A DNA stretch of 64,000 nucleotides from JAFGSI01 sp041287425 (GTDB lineage Bacteria > Chloroflexota > Anaerolineae > Anaerolineales > Villigracilaceae), in the NCBI GenBank assembly GCA_041287425.1, contig JBEULG010000011.1, positions 1-64,000 of the forward strand, written 5' to 3'. Of the stretch, positions 22,509-32,161 are shown piece by piece. The notes beneath the pieces are model-generated. The model saw only the letters and a list, made by a program, of their open reading frames with translations, was not told the origin of the DNA and searched no databases. The position numbers were made by a program, and so were the translations under genes. The number at the start of each line of letters is the position of its first letter. The first letter of the stretch is position 1.

Positions 22509-24341
22509 TCAGGGGTAGATTTCGACGGCATCCACGTCGCAGCCGTCGCCGGCGCCGCCGCCAGGCGAGGTGATGCGGATGTAGTAGTAGAGGCCGGAGG
22601 CGACGATGGCATCCACGTCGATGCCGACGCCGGTCCCACCGATGAGCGTGACGGGCGGGGAGCAGGCGGCGGGAATGTCGGTGTTGTCGGCTTGTGGGCA
22701 GGGGGCGATGAGCGAGTTGCCGTACAGGTTGCCTCCGTACGAGAAAACGGCGATCCACGATGTGCCGTCCACGCTGATTTCGATGGTGACGAAGTCCATC
22801 AGGATGCCAGAGCCGGCGGCGCGCTCGTAGTAGACCAGGTCCCAGCCGCTGTCGCCATGCGGGCGGATGGGGGTGGTCAGGCCAAGCACCAGCGAGCCGC
22901 CGTCGGGGATGGTGGTCCAGTCGTAATCGCCGGGGCCGATTTCGATGTTTGGATAGGGGTTGGCGCTGTTGACGAAGGTGCAGGTGACCGTCTCGCCGCC
23001 GTCCAGGTCAATGGTGGCTGTTCTTCCGCTCAGGTTGACCGAGGTGCCGCCGTCTGGGTCGTTGCAAGCCAGGCCGGTGAGGCTCCAGTCGGCGAGGTTG
23101 CTTTCGGTGACGGCGTAGGTCCCTGCCGGTTGGTTGACAAAAACGGTGGAGGCCGTCCCGCCGGCGGTGCTCAGGTTGAAGGATCCGAGATCGCCGGTGA
23201 AAGCGAAGGTGTTGTCGCCGCCGACGGTGTTCTTGATGATGACAAGGCTACCGCGGTTGGCGTTGGTGAAGGTGCAGGTGACCGTCTCGCCGGGATCGAG
23301 GTCAATGACGGCGGTGCGCGTGAGCGGGTTGACGGTGGAGCCGCCGTCGGGGTCGGTGCAGAGCAGGCCGGTCAGCGTCCAGCCGGCGGAGGCCGCTTCG
23401 GTGACGGTGTAGGCGCCCGACATTTGGTTGGCAAAGGTCTGCGAGGCGGTTGCGCCGCTGGTGGTCAGGTTGAAGTTACCCAGGCTGCCGCTGAAGTTGA
23501 AGGTGGCGTCATCTCCGCTGGTGTGTTTGACGATGACGATGCTGCCGCGCTGGGTGTTGGTGAAGGTGCAGAGAATGGCCTCGCCGGGGTCGAGGTCGAT
23601 GACGGCGGTGCGCGTGAGCAGGTTGACCGAGGAGCCGCCGTCGGGGTCGAGGCAGGTCAGGGCGGTCAGGTCCCAGCCGGGGGTAGCCGCCTCGCTGATG
23701 GTGTAGACTCCGGCGCTCAAGTTCGTAAAGAGGGCGCTGTTGGGCAGGACCGGGTCGGCGTCGTCATCCAGCGTAAATGCGCCGAGGCTGCCGCTGAAGG
23801 CAAAGTCTTGAGGGTCGTTGGGCAGGCTGTCCTTGATGATGGTGATCGAGCCGGGTGGCGGCGTCGGAGTGGGGGTATTGGTGGCGGTGGGAGACGGGGG
23901 GAGGTAGGGAGTAGCCGTTGGCGGCGGAGGAATGTAAATCGTCGCGGTGGCAGTCGGGGTGGCGGTAGCGGTAGCGCTGGAGACGGCGGTCGGCGTCCCG
24001 GCAATGGTGGGCGTCGCCGTCGGCGAGACGGCGGTCGGGGACGGGCTGGTGGGGGAGGACGGGATGACAGGCACCTCCCCGTAAGGGGTGGGGGTCCAAT
24101 AGATATCCTGCCAGGGAGGCGGAGTCAGGATTTCCTGGCGCACGGAGATGTAGATTTCGGTGCCGATGGGCTGGCTGGCGTAGGTGGCGTCCGGGTCGAT
24201 GTTTGACCCCATATCGGCCTCTGCCTGCCAGGAGGCGACCAGGCGGATGGCAATTTGTCCGGCGATGAGCGTGAACAGGATGCCCAGCAGCAAGAGGATG
24301 CCGAGCAGGCCCCATTCGCGCACGTCCCGGTTGCTTATCAT
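22509..24341 (-). CDS. Membrane-anchored surface protein with Thr-Pro linker and three repeat domains
   Basis: 610 residues. A membrane helix at about 12-34 is followed by a short region, a Thr/Pro/Ala/Ser linker (about 83-163) as often seen in Chloroflexi secreted proteins, and three tandem domains of about 98 residues starting GSITIIK, GSIVIVK and GSLVIIK (164-461). Each contains YT(I/V)TE, CxDPDGGS and IDLDPGE-x-x-x-CTFTN, resembling prealbumin-like/SpaA-like surface folds. The last 150 residues form another beta-rich domain with a GDGCDVDAVEIYP end. The start overlaps the stop of the kinase gene at 24338 by ATGA, so both are translated together. Role: perhaps adhesion or envelope sensing. 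Confidence 0.75.
   Translation of the reverse strand: MISNRDVREWGLLGILLLLGILFTLIAGQIAIRLVASWQAEADMGSNIDPDATYASQPIGTEIYISVRQEILTPPPWQDIYWTPTPYGEVPVIPSSPTSPSPTAVSPTATPTIAGTPTAVSSATATATPTATATIYIPPPPTATPYLPPSPTATNTPTPTPPPGSITIIKDSLPNDPQDFAFSGSLGAFTLDDDADPVLPNSALFTNLSAGVYTISEAATPGWDLTALTCLDPDGGSSVNLLTRTAVIDLDPGEAILCTFTNTQRGSIVIVKHTSGDDATFNFSGSLGNFNLTTSGATASQTFANQMSGAYTVTEAASAGWTLTGLLCTDPDGGSTVNPLTRTAVIDLDPGETVTCTFTNANRGSLVIIKNTVGGDNTFAFTGDLGSFNLSTAGGTASTVFVNQPAGTYAVTESNLADWSLTGLACNDPDGGTSVNLSGRTATIDLDGGETVTCTFVNSANPYPNIEIGPGDYDWTTIPDGGSLVLGLTTPIRPHGDSGWDLVYYERAAGSGILMDFVTIEISVDGTSWIAVFSYGGNLYGNSLIAPCPQADNTDIPAACSPPVTLIGGTGVGIDVDAIVASGLYYYIRITSPGGGAGDGCDVDAVEIYP
22959..23852 (-). repeat. Three tandem repeat units of about 300 bp in the surface protein gene
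   Basis: The units encode residues 164-265, 266-363 and 364-461. They share stretches such as TRTAVIDLDPGE and CTFTN but differ enough to be older than the 96-bp repeats elsewhere in the window. Confidence 0.8.
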
Positions 24342-26221
24342 GTTTTCCGCACTCCATCCAGCGGCAGGCGGACGAAGAATTTGCTGCCCGGGCAGGTGGC
24401 CTCATCGTAGCCGGGACTCTCGACCCAGATGCGGCCCTGATGGGCGTTGACGATGCCGCGGGCGATAGCCAGACCCAGGCCGGGGCCGCCGCCCTTGAAT
24501 TTGGTTTTCCCCGAGGAGTGGAAGAGCACTTCGCCGGTTTGGAAGAATTTTTCGAAGATGGCTTCCTGATGTTCCTTGGCCACGCCGATGCCCGTATCCT
24601 CGACGACGATTTCCATCTCCGGTTGCTGGGCGTTGCCGCGCACCACCCGCCCGCGGACGTGGATGCTGCCACCATCGGGGGTGTATTTGATGGCGTTCAT
24701 CACGAGGTGATAGAAAACCTTGTACATCAGGTCGGGGTCCACGTAGATGGGGGGCAGGTCACCCAGCCCTTCGGTGTCCAGCGTGATGTTGCGCTCCTGA
24801 AGGCTCTTCTGGAAGGTTTTCTCGACCCGTAGCAGGACGGCTTTGATTTGCACCCGGTCGGGGACCAGTTCCAGGACGTTGCTGTCGATACGGGTCACAT
24901 CAAGCATGTTGTTGACGATTTCGGTCATCCGGTCTACGCCGTCGAGCAGGTTGGCGGTCAGGGTTTGCATTTCAGGGTCGTTGCGGGCTTTCATCTCGAT
25001 TAACTGAGCGTAGCCCTTGACGGAGGTCAGCGGCGAGCGCAGTTCGTGAGCCGAGACGTCAATGAAACTGGCTTTGGTGCGGTCCATCTGTTCGAGGATG
25101 TGATAGGTGCGTTCCAGTTCGGCGGTGCGCTCTTGCAGACGGCTGGTCATTTCGTCGAAGGTGGCGGCCAGCGTGCCGATTTCATCCTTGCCGCGGATGC
25201 CGCTGCGCTGACTGAGGTCGCCTTTGCTGATGGCCTGGGAGGTGCGCACCAGCGAAAACAGCGGATTGGTGATGCGGCGCGAGATGAGGTAGCCGATGAC
25301 GATGACTGCCAACATGGCGAAGGTGAAAATGACGGCGTACAAATTGCGGCTGGCCGCGCCCGGTTGCAGGACGTACTCGGCCGGCAACACGACGGCATAG
25401 ACGGCGACCTCGTCTCCGCCCACCCGCAACGGACCGCGCGCCAGGCTGTACCAGCGCCCCTCGGCTCGGAAATTCTCTCCTTCGACCAGGCGGGAGGCCT
25501 GGGCGGCCCGTTCATATTCTTCGGGCGTCAGAAGCAGCGATTGCAGGAATTCGGAATTCTGCGCCTGGGCCGCCATGCTGGTCGCAATGGCCTGTCCGCT
25601 TTTGTCGTAGATGATTACGTCTGCCAGAGACGTGCTCTTGAGATAGGGGAGGAGAGTGTCCAGGGAGGTGCCGGCGACGACGACCCCGATCACCCTTTCT
25701 TGCCAGATAATCGGCACGGCTGTGTAGTAGTAATATTTGCCGTTGAAGGGCTGCAGGGCGATGCCGCGGCTGGGCGGTTGTTGAGGGTCGGGGTTGGAGA
25801 GGATGCTTTGGACGAAATCGAGGCTGCTCAGGCCGGTCGGCATTGGAATCGCCTGGCTGCTGCCGTCGCTTTGAATCAACATCTGGAACAGTTCTCGCCC
25901 CTCGTCGTTGACGATGAGCACGTTTTCGGCGGCCAGTTCGAAGGCCAGCGGCCGGACGATGGCTTCCAGGGCGGCCCGGTCTTCGGCCAGGATGGCTTCG
26001 GCCACGCCATTCGTGTAGGCAATCAACCGGCCCACGTTGACGTGACGGAGTTCCTGGCGCACCATCGAATCCGAAACGACCCGCCCTGCTTCAATCAATT
26101 GATTGTTCAGGCGTTCGCTCAGCGTATTCGAAACCAGACGCGTGACGACATATACCCCCAGAATGGCGACCAGAGCAGTCAAAAGCAGGTAGGGCAGGAT
26201 GACTCGGAAGCGAATGCTCAC
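24338..26221 (-). CDS. Membrane sensor histidine kinase (Cache-HAMP-HisKA-HATPase)
   Basis: 627 residues. Membrane helix at about 8-28, extracytoplasmic Cache-like sensor (about 30-290), second helix at about 293-313, HAMP (about 314-367), HisKA with His392 in SAHELRSPLTSVKGY, HATPase with NAIKYTPDGG, VVEDTGIGV and GGGPGLGLAIARG. It autophosphorylates in response to an external ligand; no response regulator is adjacent. It is first in a two-gene unit with the surface repeat protein, an unusual partner. The TACAAT at 26274 faces the other way, so its own promoter is unclear. Confidence 0.93.
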   Translation of the reverse strand: MSIRFRVILPYLLLTALVAILGVYVVTRLVSNTLSERLNNQLIEAGRVVSDSMVRQELRHVNVGRLIAYTNGVAEAILAEDRAALEAIVRPLAFELAAENVLIVNDEGRELFQMLIQSDGSSQAIPMPTGLSSLDFVQSILSNPDPQQPPSRGIALQPFNGKYYYYTAVPIIWQERVIGVVVAGTSLDTLLPYLKSTSLADVIIYDKSGQAIATSMAAQAQNSEFLQSLLLTPEEYERAAQASRLVEGENFRAEGRWYSLARGPLRVGGDEVAVYAVVLPAEYVLQPGAASRNLYAVIFTFAMLAVIVIGYLISRRITNPLFSLVRTSQAISKGDLSQRSGIRGKDEIGTLAATFDEMTSRLQERTAELERTYHILEQMDRTKASFIDVSAHELRSPLTSVKGYAQLIEMKARNDPEMQTLTANLLDGVDRMTEIVNNMLDVTRIDSNVLELVPDRVQIKAVLLRVEKTFQKSLQERNITLDTEGLGDLPPIYVDPDLMYKVFYHLVMNAIKYTPDGGSIHVRGRVVRGNAQQPEMEIVVEDTGIGVAKEHQEAIFEKFFQTGEVLFHSSGKTKFKGGGPGLGLAIARGIVNAHQGRIWVESPGYDEATCPGSKFFVRLPLDGVRKT

Positions 26222-26273
26222 AATGTAGTCTTTAGGGGTGAATCGTGAAATTTTTCTCCATCTATTTTACTGG

Positions 26274-26279
26274 TACAAT
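26274..26279 (+). promoter_or_regulatory. Candidate -10 element for the glycyl-radical activase gene
   Basis: TACAAT, 75 bases before the GTG at 26355, in the gap diverging from the histidine kinase. No convincing -35 box. Confidence 0.35.
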
Positions 26280-26354
26280 CCAATTAACACAATAGGCCTA
26301 TTGATACCACTCAGGACTTTTGGGTCAGGGTCTGTGGTCTTTGGAGGCTGACGA

Positions 26355-27257
26355 GTGATTATCGGTACGGTCTTCGACATCCGCCGCTATTCCATTCATG
26401 ATGGCCCCGGCATCCGCACGGCGGTTTTCCTCAAGGGTTGTCCGCTCTCCTGCCGCTGGTGTCACAACCCGGAGGGGCGCGCCTATGGCCCGGAACTCAT
26501 CTTCCGCCCGACGCGTTGCATCCTGTGCGACGACTGCCTGCCCGCCTGCCCGAACGCGGCGATCAGCCGCCGCGGCGACCAGATTCACATCGAGCGCCTC
26601 CGCTGCCGGGTCAGCGGGGCCTGCGCGGCCGTCTGCCCGACCGAAGCGCTGGAAATCGTCGGACGGGAGATGAGCGTTGAACAGGTGCTGGAGGCAATCG
26701 AGCGCGACCGCCCCTTTTACGAACAATCCGGCGGCGGCGTGACCTTCACCGGCGGCGAACCGCTTGCCCAGCCGGAATTTCTGCGGCTTCTGCTGCAAGC
26801 CTGCCGGACCGGCGGCCTGCACACCGCTCTCGACACTTGCGGCTACGCTCCCTGGCCCGTCCTCGACGCAATCCACCCGCTCGTGGATTTGTTCCTGTAT
26901 GACCTGAAACTGATGGACGCCGCCCGCCACCGCGCATGGACCGGCGTCTCGAACGAAGACATCCTCTCGAACCTGCGGCGGCTCTCGGAATTGGGACCCA
27001 AGATTCTCGTCCGCCTCCCGCTCGTCCCCGGCGTCAACGACGACGGGGACAACCTGCGCGCAACGGGAAAGTTCCTCGCCTCCCTGCCCCATGTCCCGCC
27101 GGTCGAATTGCTCGCCTATCACAACATTGCCGAGGCGAAATATGCCGGCCTGGGGTTGGACTACGGCCTGTCGGCGATTCGCTTGCCGACAGCAGAAAAC
27201 ATCCAGCGCTGCGCCGCAATCTTGGGCGAATACGGAATACGGGTGGTGGGGCGGTGA
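26355..27257 (+). CDS. Glycyl-radical enzyme activating enzyme (radical SAM)
   Basis: 300 residues from a GTG preceded by TTTGGAGG. The radical SAM CX3CX2C motif is CPLSCRWC near residue 33 and is followed by an 8Fe ferredoxin-like insert (CILCDDCLPACPNAA, GACAAVCPTEA) as in activases of glycyl-radical dehydratases rather than the short PFL activase. TFTGGEPLAQPEF is the usual GGE motif. It makes the glycyl radical on its partner enzyme, here almost surely the 27573-29927 product. Only a transposase remnant separates the two genes. Confidence 0.93.
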   Translation: MIIGTVFDIRRYSIHDGPGIRTAVFLKGCPLSCRWCHNPEGRAYGPELIFRPTRCILCDDCLPACPNAAISRRGDQIHIERLRCRVSGACAAVCPTEALEIVGREMSVEQVLEAIERDRPFYEQSGGGVTFTGGEPLAQPEFLRLLLQACRTGGLHTALDTCGYAPWPVLDAIHPLVDLFLYDLKLMDAARHRAWTGVSNEDILSNLRRLSELGPKILVRLPLVPGVNDDGDNLRATGKFLASLPHVPPVELLAYHNIAEAKYAGLGLDYGLSAIRLPTAENIQRCAAILGEYGIRVVGR

Positions 27258-27557
27258 GCGGGAAATTCGGCCGGCGTTCCATCCGGTTGAAGGGATACGA
27301 TTATTCTGCCGCGGGCGGGTATTACGTGACCATCGTTGCCTTCCGTAGGTTCAATTCCTACCATCGTCCGCGCCTTCAAATCTGCGGTCACATATCGCGC
27401 CGGCCGAGAATTGGGTCTCGCCAACATCTGGCAACGCAATTATTATGAGCACATCATTCGTGATCAGACAGATTACGAACGCATCGCCGCATACATCCTC
27501 GCCAACCCGTCCAATTGGAACGAGGACGAAGAAAACCCCATTATTGCGATAAAATAA
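27254..27557 (+). pseudogene. Remnant of a REP-associated (Y1/HUH) transposase
   Basis: The frame starting at GTG 27254 encodes GRRSIRLKGYDYSAAGGYYV, the typical N-terminus of REP-associated tyrosine transposases. From about 27345 another frame encodes the typical C-terminus (IVRAFKSAVTYR, IWQRNYYEHIIRD, YILANPSNW). The central part with the HUH metal motif and catalytic Tyr is missing and the two halves are out of frame, so the gene is dead. Its start overlaps the activase stop. Confidence 0.8.
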
Positions 27558-27572
27558 TCTTGAGAGGCATCT

Positions 27573-29927
27573 ATGTCCATGACCGAACGTGTTCGCAAAT
27601 TGCGCCAGCAATCGTTGGAGGCCGAAGAGACCCTTTCCGCCGAGCGCGCTCTCCTGTTGACCGAATTCTATCGGCAGGATTTGGGCCTGCTTTCCGTGCC
27701 GGTGAGGCGGGCGATGGCGTTTGCCTATCTGATGGAACACAAGACGGTGGTCATCAACGAGGGCGAACTCATCGTCGGCGAGAAGGGGCCGGCCCCCAAG
27801 CACGCCCCCACCTACCCGGAACTGTGCTGCCACACCCTCGCCGACCTCGACATCCTGAATTCGCGCCCGAAGACCTCCTTCAAGGTCGGCCCGGAGACGC
27901 GCCGCGCTTACGAGGAACAGGTCATTCCCTACTGGCAGGGCAAATCCCTGCGCGATCTCATCTTTGCCGAGATGACGCCGGAATGGAAGGCGGCCTACGA
28001 GGCGGGGATTTTCACCGAATTCATGGAACAGCGCGCCCCCGGTCACACCGTCTTGGACGACAAAATCTACCGCAAGGGCATGCTCGATTTCATCGCCGAT
28101 ATCGAAGCCCGGCTCGCCTCGCTCGACTACCTGCACGACCCCGAAGCCTACGCCAAACAGGAAGAACTCAAGGCCATGCGCATCTGCGCGCGGGCGCTGA
28201 TTCGCTTCGGGGAGCGATATGCCGAGGAAGCGCGGCGGCAGGCGCGGGCGGAGTCCGATCCGCAGCGCCGCGCCGAGTTGGAGAAAATCGCCGAGGTCTG
28301 CACTCATGTCCCGGCTCACGCGCCGCGCGATTTCTGGGAAGCGCTGCAATATTACTGGTTCGTCCACCTGGGCGTGACCACCGAACTCAACACCTGGGAC
28401 TCGTTCTGCCCCGGCCACCTCGACCGGCACCTTGCCCCCTTCTACGACCTGACCGCCCAGCCGCGCCAGTATTACGAAGAACTCCTGCAGTGCTTCTGGA
28501 TCAAATTCAACAATCAGCCCGCCCCGCCCAAGGTCGGCGTGACCGCCGCCGAGAGCGGCACCTACACCGACTTCGCCCAAATCAATCTGGGTGGCCTCCT
28601 GGCCGACGGCTCGGACGGCGTCAACGAGGTCACCTACCTCCTGCTGGATGTCATCGAAGAGATGCGCCTGCTCCAGCCGTCCTCCTCCATCCAGGTCAGC
28701 GAACTGAATCCGGACGAATTCATCAAGCGCGCCGCCAAAATCATCCGCACCGGCTTCGGCCAGCCTTCGGTCTTCAACGCCGACCTGGTGGTGCAGGAGA
28801 TGGTGCGGGTTGGCAAGTCGCTGGAGGACGCCCGCAACGGCGGGACGAGCGGCTGCGTGGAGACCGGCGCCTTCGGCAAGGAAGCCTACATCCTGACCGG
28901 TTATTTCAACCTCCCCAAGATTCTCGAATTGACCCTCCACGACGGCTTCGACCCGCGCACGCAGAAGCAACTCGGTCCGCACACCGGCGACCCGCGCACC
29001 TTTGCCACCTTCGACGACCTCTTTGCCGCCTTCGAGAAGCAGATGCTGCATTTCATTGATGTCAAAATGCGCGGCAACAACCTCATCGAGCGCCTCTACG
29101 CCACCTATTTGCCTGCCCCCTTCCTTTCGCTGTTGATTGACGATTGCATCCAGAAGGGCAGGGATTACCACGACGGCGGCCCGCGCTACAACACCTCCTA
29201 CATTCAGGGCGTCGGCATGGGGACGATTACCGATTGCCTTTCGGCGCTCAAGTATCACGTCTTCGACCGGCGCACCTGGACGATGGATGCCTTCCTGCGC
29301 ATGCTGGAAGCGGACTTCGCCGGCTGCGAACGCGAGCGCCAGATTCTGCTCAACAAGACCCCCCGCTACGGCAACGATGACGACTACGCCGACCGGCTGC
29401 TGGTGCGCGTCTTCGAGGCTTATTACAACGCCATTGAAGGCCGCCGGAACACGCGCGGCGGCGAATATCACATTGACCTCCTGCCGACCACCTGCCACAT
29501 CTACTTCGGATCGGTGACCGGGGCGACGCCTGACGGACGCCGTGCCTGGTCGCCGTTATCGGAGGGCATTTCCCCCGTCCAGGGCGCCGATCGGCGCGGC
29601 CCAACGGCGGTGCTCAAGTCGGCGGCGAAGATGGACCACGTCCGCACCGGCGGCACGCTCCTGAACCAGAAATTCACGCCTTCCTTGCTGGCGGATGAGA
29701 CCGGCCTGGACGCGTTGGTGAGTCTCATCCGCTCCTATTTCAAACTGGGCGGGCATCACATCCAGTTCAATGTCGTGGACGCCGAGACGCTGCGTCGGGC
29801 GCAGAAACATCCCGAAGAATACCGCGATTTGATCGTGCGCGTCGCCGGTTATTCGGATTACTTCTGCGACCTGAGCGAGGCGCTGCAAAACGAAATCATT
29901 GCCCGCACCGAGCATCAATCGTTCTGA
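27573..29927 (+). CDS. Glycyl-radical enzyme, dehydratase type (possibly trans-4-hydroxyproline dehydratase)
   Basis: 784 residues. The radical Gly759 sits in VRVAGYSDYFCDL near the C-terminus, and the thiyl Cys428 in TSGCVETGAFGKEAYI. The Cys-x-Glu pair (Cys428, Glu430) is the arrangement of glycyl-radical dehydratases such as glycerol/diol and hydroxyproline dehydratases; pyruvate formate-lyase has two adjacent cysteines instead. The GCVETG-AFGKEAY stretch fits best what I recall of HypD, but no proC-like pyrroline reductase is adjacent, so the substrate stays open. The enzyme is oxygen-sensitive and points to an anaerobic life. GAGAGG lies upstream of the ATG. Confidence 0.85.
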   Translation: MSMTERVRKLRQQSLEAEETLSAERALLLTEFYRQDLGLLSVPVRRAMAFAYLMEHKTVVINEGELIVGEKGPAPKHAPTYPELCCHTLADLDILNSRPKTSFKVGPETRRAYEEQVIPYWQGKSLRDLIFAEMTPEWKAAYEAGIFTEFMEQRAPGHTVLDDKIYRKGMLDFIADIEARLASLDYLHDPEAYAKQEELKAMRICARALIRFGERYAEEARRQARAESDPQRRAELEKIAEVCTHVPAHAPRDFWEALQYYWFVHLGVTTELNTWDSFCPGHLDRHLAPFYDLTAQPRQYYEELLQCFWIKFNNQPAPPKVGVTAAESGTYTDFAQINLGGLLADGSDGVNEVTYLLLDVIEEMRLLQPSSSIQVSELNPDEFIKRAAKIIRTGFGQPSVFNADLVVQEMVRVGKSLEDARNGGTSGCVETGAFGKEAYILTGYFNLPKILELTLHDGFDPRTQKQLGPHTGDPRTFATFDDLFAAFEKQMLHFIDVKMRGNNLIERLYATYLPAPFLSLLIDDCIQKGRDYHDGGPRYNTSYIQGVGMGTITDCLSALKYHVFDRRTWTMDAFLRMLEADFAGCERERQILLNKTPRYGNDDDYADRLLVRVFEAYYNAIEGRRNTRGGEYHIDLLPTTCHIYFGSVTGATPDGRRAWSPLSEGISPVQGADRRGPTAVLKSAAKMDHVRTGGTLLNQKFTPSLLADETGLDALVSLIRSYFKLGGHHIQFNVVDAETLRRAQKHPEEYRDLIVRVAGYSDYFCDLSEALQNEIIARTEHQSF

Positions 29928-29938
29928 AAGGAGAAGCC

Positions 29939-30754
29939 ATGAAGAAAATCTTTCCCTTGCTCGGGCTGGTTTTGACGATGCTGGCGTGCGGCCTCCCGCA
30001 GACGGTCACGCCCCCACCGATCACGACCGAACCGCCGACCATCGAGCCTCCCACCGCCGAACCTCTCACCGAAGAGCCGATTCAGGTCAATGTGACGTGC
30101 AACGAACTGTCTTTCTACCTTGACCCCGCTTTGGCGGCCTCGTATAGTTGCGAGACCGTCCCGGCCTCGAATTTGGAGTTCGAGATTTATCCCCAATATA
30201 CCAATGTGACCTTGCAGGGATATGTGCTCTCCGGCACCTTCTTCACGCCCCACATTTCCGTCTTTCCGGTGGCGGCCTACACCGCCCTGCGCCCCGATTA
30301 CGTCCCCGGCCGCGTCGTGGAATTGCAGTCTCTCACGGCTGGCGGCGCGCCCGGAGCCTATGCCTTGCCCTTCTTGCCCATTTTCAACGCTGCTCAGACT
30401 TTTCATGCCCAATACCGGGTCGTGCCGTTCTCCAACGGCAGCGGTATCCGCTTCTTGACTTTATACGCCCAGTATTATGCGCCGGTCAATAATCATGATA
30501 TGTTCTACACTTATCAGGCCCTTACCGCCGACGGCCAGTACTGGATCTCGGCGATTCTGCCGGTCAATCACGCCATGCTGCCGCCCAACGCCGATAATCC
30601 GCCCGGCGGCCAGACCTGGGAGCAATTCAGTTACAATTACGAGCCGTATATCACCGACATGGTCAATCAACTGAATGCCCAGCCGGCAGAAAGTTTTATC
30701 CCCTCTCTGGCGGCCCTCGACGCGCTGGTGCAAAGTATCATCGTCCAGCCGTAG
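29939..30754 (+). CDS. Putative lipoprotein of unknown function
   Basis: 271 residues. The signal peptide KIFPLLGLVLTMLACG has a lipobox Cys at 17 and is followed by a Thr/Pro/Glu-rich spacer (about 20-48). The rest is a beta-rich extracytoplasmic domain with many Tyr and Pro residues. I recognise no family. It starts 12 bases after the glycyl-radical enzyme, with AAGGAG upstream, so it is probably co-transcribed; whether it works with the enzyme is unknown. Confidence 0.7.
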   Translation: MKKIFPLLGLVLTMLACGLPQTVTPPPITTEPPTIEPPTAEPLTEEPIQVNVTCNELSFYLDPALAASYSCETVPASNLEFEIYPQYTNVTLQGYVLSGTFFTPHISVFPVAAYTALRPDYVPGRVVELQSLTAGGAPGAYALPFLPIFNAAQTFHAQYRVVPFSNGSGIRFLTLYAQYYAPVNNHDMFYTYQALTADGQYWISAILPVNHAMLPPNADNPPGGQTWEQFSYNYEPYITDMVNQLNAQPAESFIPSLAALDALVQSIIVQP

Positions 30755-30824
30755 CGTAAAGGCCCGCCTCCTGAGAGAGTGTTTTGAAATTTCGTTGAGC
30801 CGAAGAGAACGCGGCAATCGTTCG

Positions 30825-32018
30825 TTAGGAAAGCGGCTCCTTCTTTAGTGGGATCCGAATCCGGCTGGCGGCGATGAAATTCAATGCGGCGATGAAAACG
30901 CCTGCCAGGAAGACGTACTGGAATCCGAATCGATTCCAGATGACGCCGCCAAGCAGGGCGAGGCCGATGGAAAAAATATGGTCAATGGTCACGCCGGCAG
31001 TCAGCGCCGGCTGAACGTCGGCGTCCTCTTTGGCGATCTTCTTCATGTACATCGAGCGCGCCATTCCCACCGAGAACAACATTTGATCGAACAGGAAACA
31101 GGCGAAGGTGACGACCAGCGCCGTCTGTTCGGCAAAAATGGATTTGGCGAACCCGTAGCCGAGGCAGACGAATACGAGCAGGATGGCCTCGACTTGCAGA
31201 ATCCTCTTCTCGCCGAAGCGGTCGATGGCGCGTCCCAGCAGCGGCTGGAACAAGATGCCGATGACCCCGCCGATGGTGAACAGCGTCGCCAGCGTCGCGG
31301 TCGGCTGCTGGAAGATGGTGACGATGACCCACGGGGCAAACGTGATGAAGATTTGCTTGCGCGACCCCGAAAGGACGTTCAGCCAGTAAAACAGGCTGTA
31401 CTCACGGTGCAGGCGCAGAAAGGCGCGCGGACGTTTGACGGCATCGCGTTTCATCGCGAACATGAGCGCCGCGGCGAGGCTCAAGCCGAGGGCTGTGAGC
31501 GCGAAGGAATGTTCGAAGCGAAAATCCAGAAAACGAAATCCGACGAAGACCAGGAAACTGCCCAGAATGGCGGCGAAATTGCGGATGGCGTTCAGCTGAC
31601 CGAGGCGGCGTCCGGTTTGTCCTTGGCGGGCCAGTTCCATGCCGATTGTTGAGGCGAGCGGCATCATCAGGTGCTGCCCCATGCTGTAGATGAACAAAAA
31701 CAACACCATGATTTCGTAACTGGCAGAAGCGAAGCCGATCAGGATTGCCCCCACAGCACTCATCAGCAGGGAAGCGGCGCTCAGACGGCGGCTGCACAGA
31801 AACCACAGCAGGGCCGAGACGAATACCACCAGGAAGCCCGGCAGTTCGCGCGGGAATTCCAGAAACGAGCGCTGGAAACCGCTCAGGTCGAAGCGGAAGT
31901 CGAGAAAGTTGTTGAAGGTGGAATCGTAGATGCTGTAGGCCATCCCCATCATCAGCGATGCGGCGGCAAAGAGTTTCAACTCGCGGGGGGCATTTCTCAA
32001 GCGGGTAACGAAATCCAT
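30825..32018 (-). CDS. MFS transporter
   Basis: 397 residues with about 12 hydrophobic segments and the loop composition of the major facilitator superfamily (for example GRAIDRFGEKRILQVEAILL after a central helix, a motif A-like stretch). The N-terminus is cytoplasmic (MDFVTRLRNAPRELK). The substrate is not visible. It runs on the same strand as the mevalonate kinase but 143 bases downstream, a gap in which I see nothing else. Confidence 0.8.
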   Translation of the reverse strand: MDFVTRLRNAPRELKLFAAASLMMGMAYSIYDSTFNNFLDFRFDLSGFQRSFLEFPRELPGFLVVFVSALLWFLCSRRLSAASLLMSAVGAILIGFASASYEIMVLFLFIYSMGQHLMMPLASTIGMELARQGQTGRRLGQLNAIRNFAAILGSFLVFVGFRFLDFRFEHSFALTALGLSLAAALMFAMKRDAVKRPRAFLRLHREYSLFYWLNVLSGSRKQIFITFAPWVIVTIFQQPTATLATLFTIGGVIGILFQPLLGRAIDRFGEKRILQVEAILLVFVCLGYGFAKSIFAEQTALVVTFACFLFDQMLFSVGMARSMYMKKIAKEDADVQPALTAGVTIDHIFSIGLALLGGVIWNRFGFQYVFLAGVFIAALNFIAASRIRIPLKKEPLS

Positions 32019-32161
32019 CGGCAGGCCTCTAATTCCAGGATTGAATCAACCTCCAAAGCACGGAGAACTCCGCGCTTCGTACAAAGATGCCAAGAAGGAG
32101 GGGCAAACTCACAAAGGAACTGGCGGCTTGGCAGTGAAAAAACATCCTTCGACCCAAGTGG

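Noticed and set aside
27351..29498. Minus-strand open frame of 715 codons
   Set aside because: Antisense to the glycyl-radical enzyme with its Cys and Gly motifs; the translation is Val/Gly/Ala-biased as in shadows.
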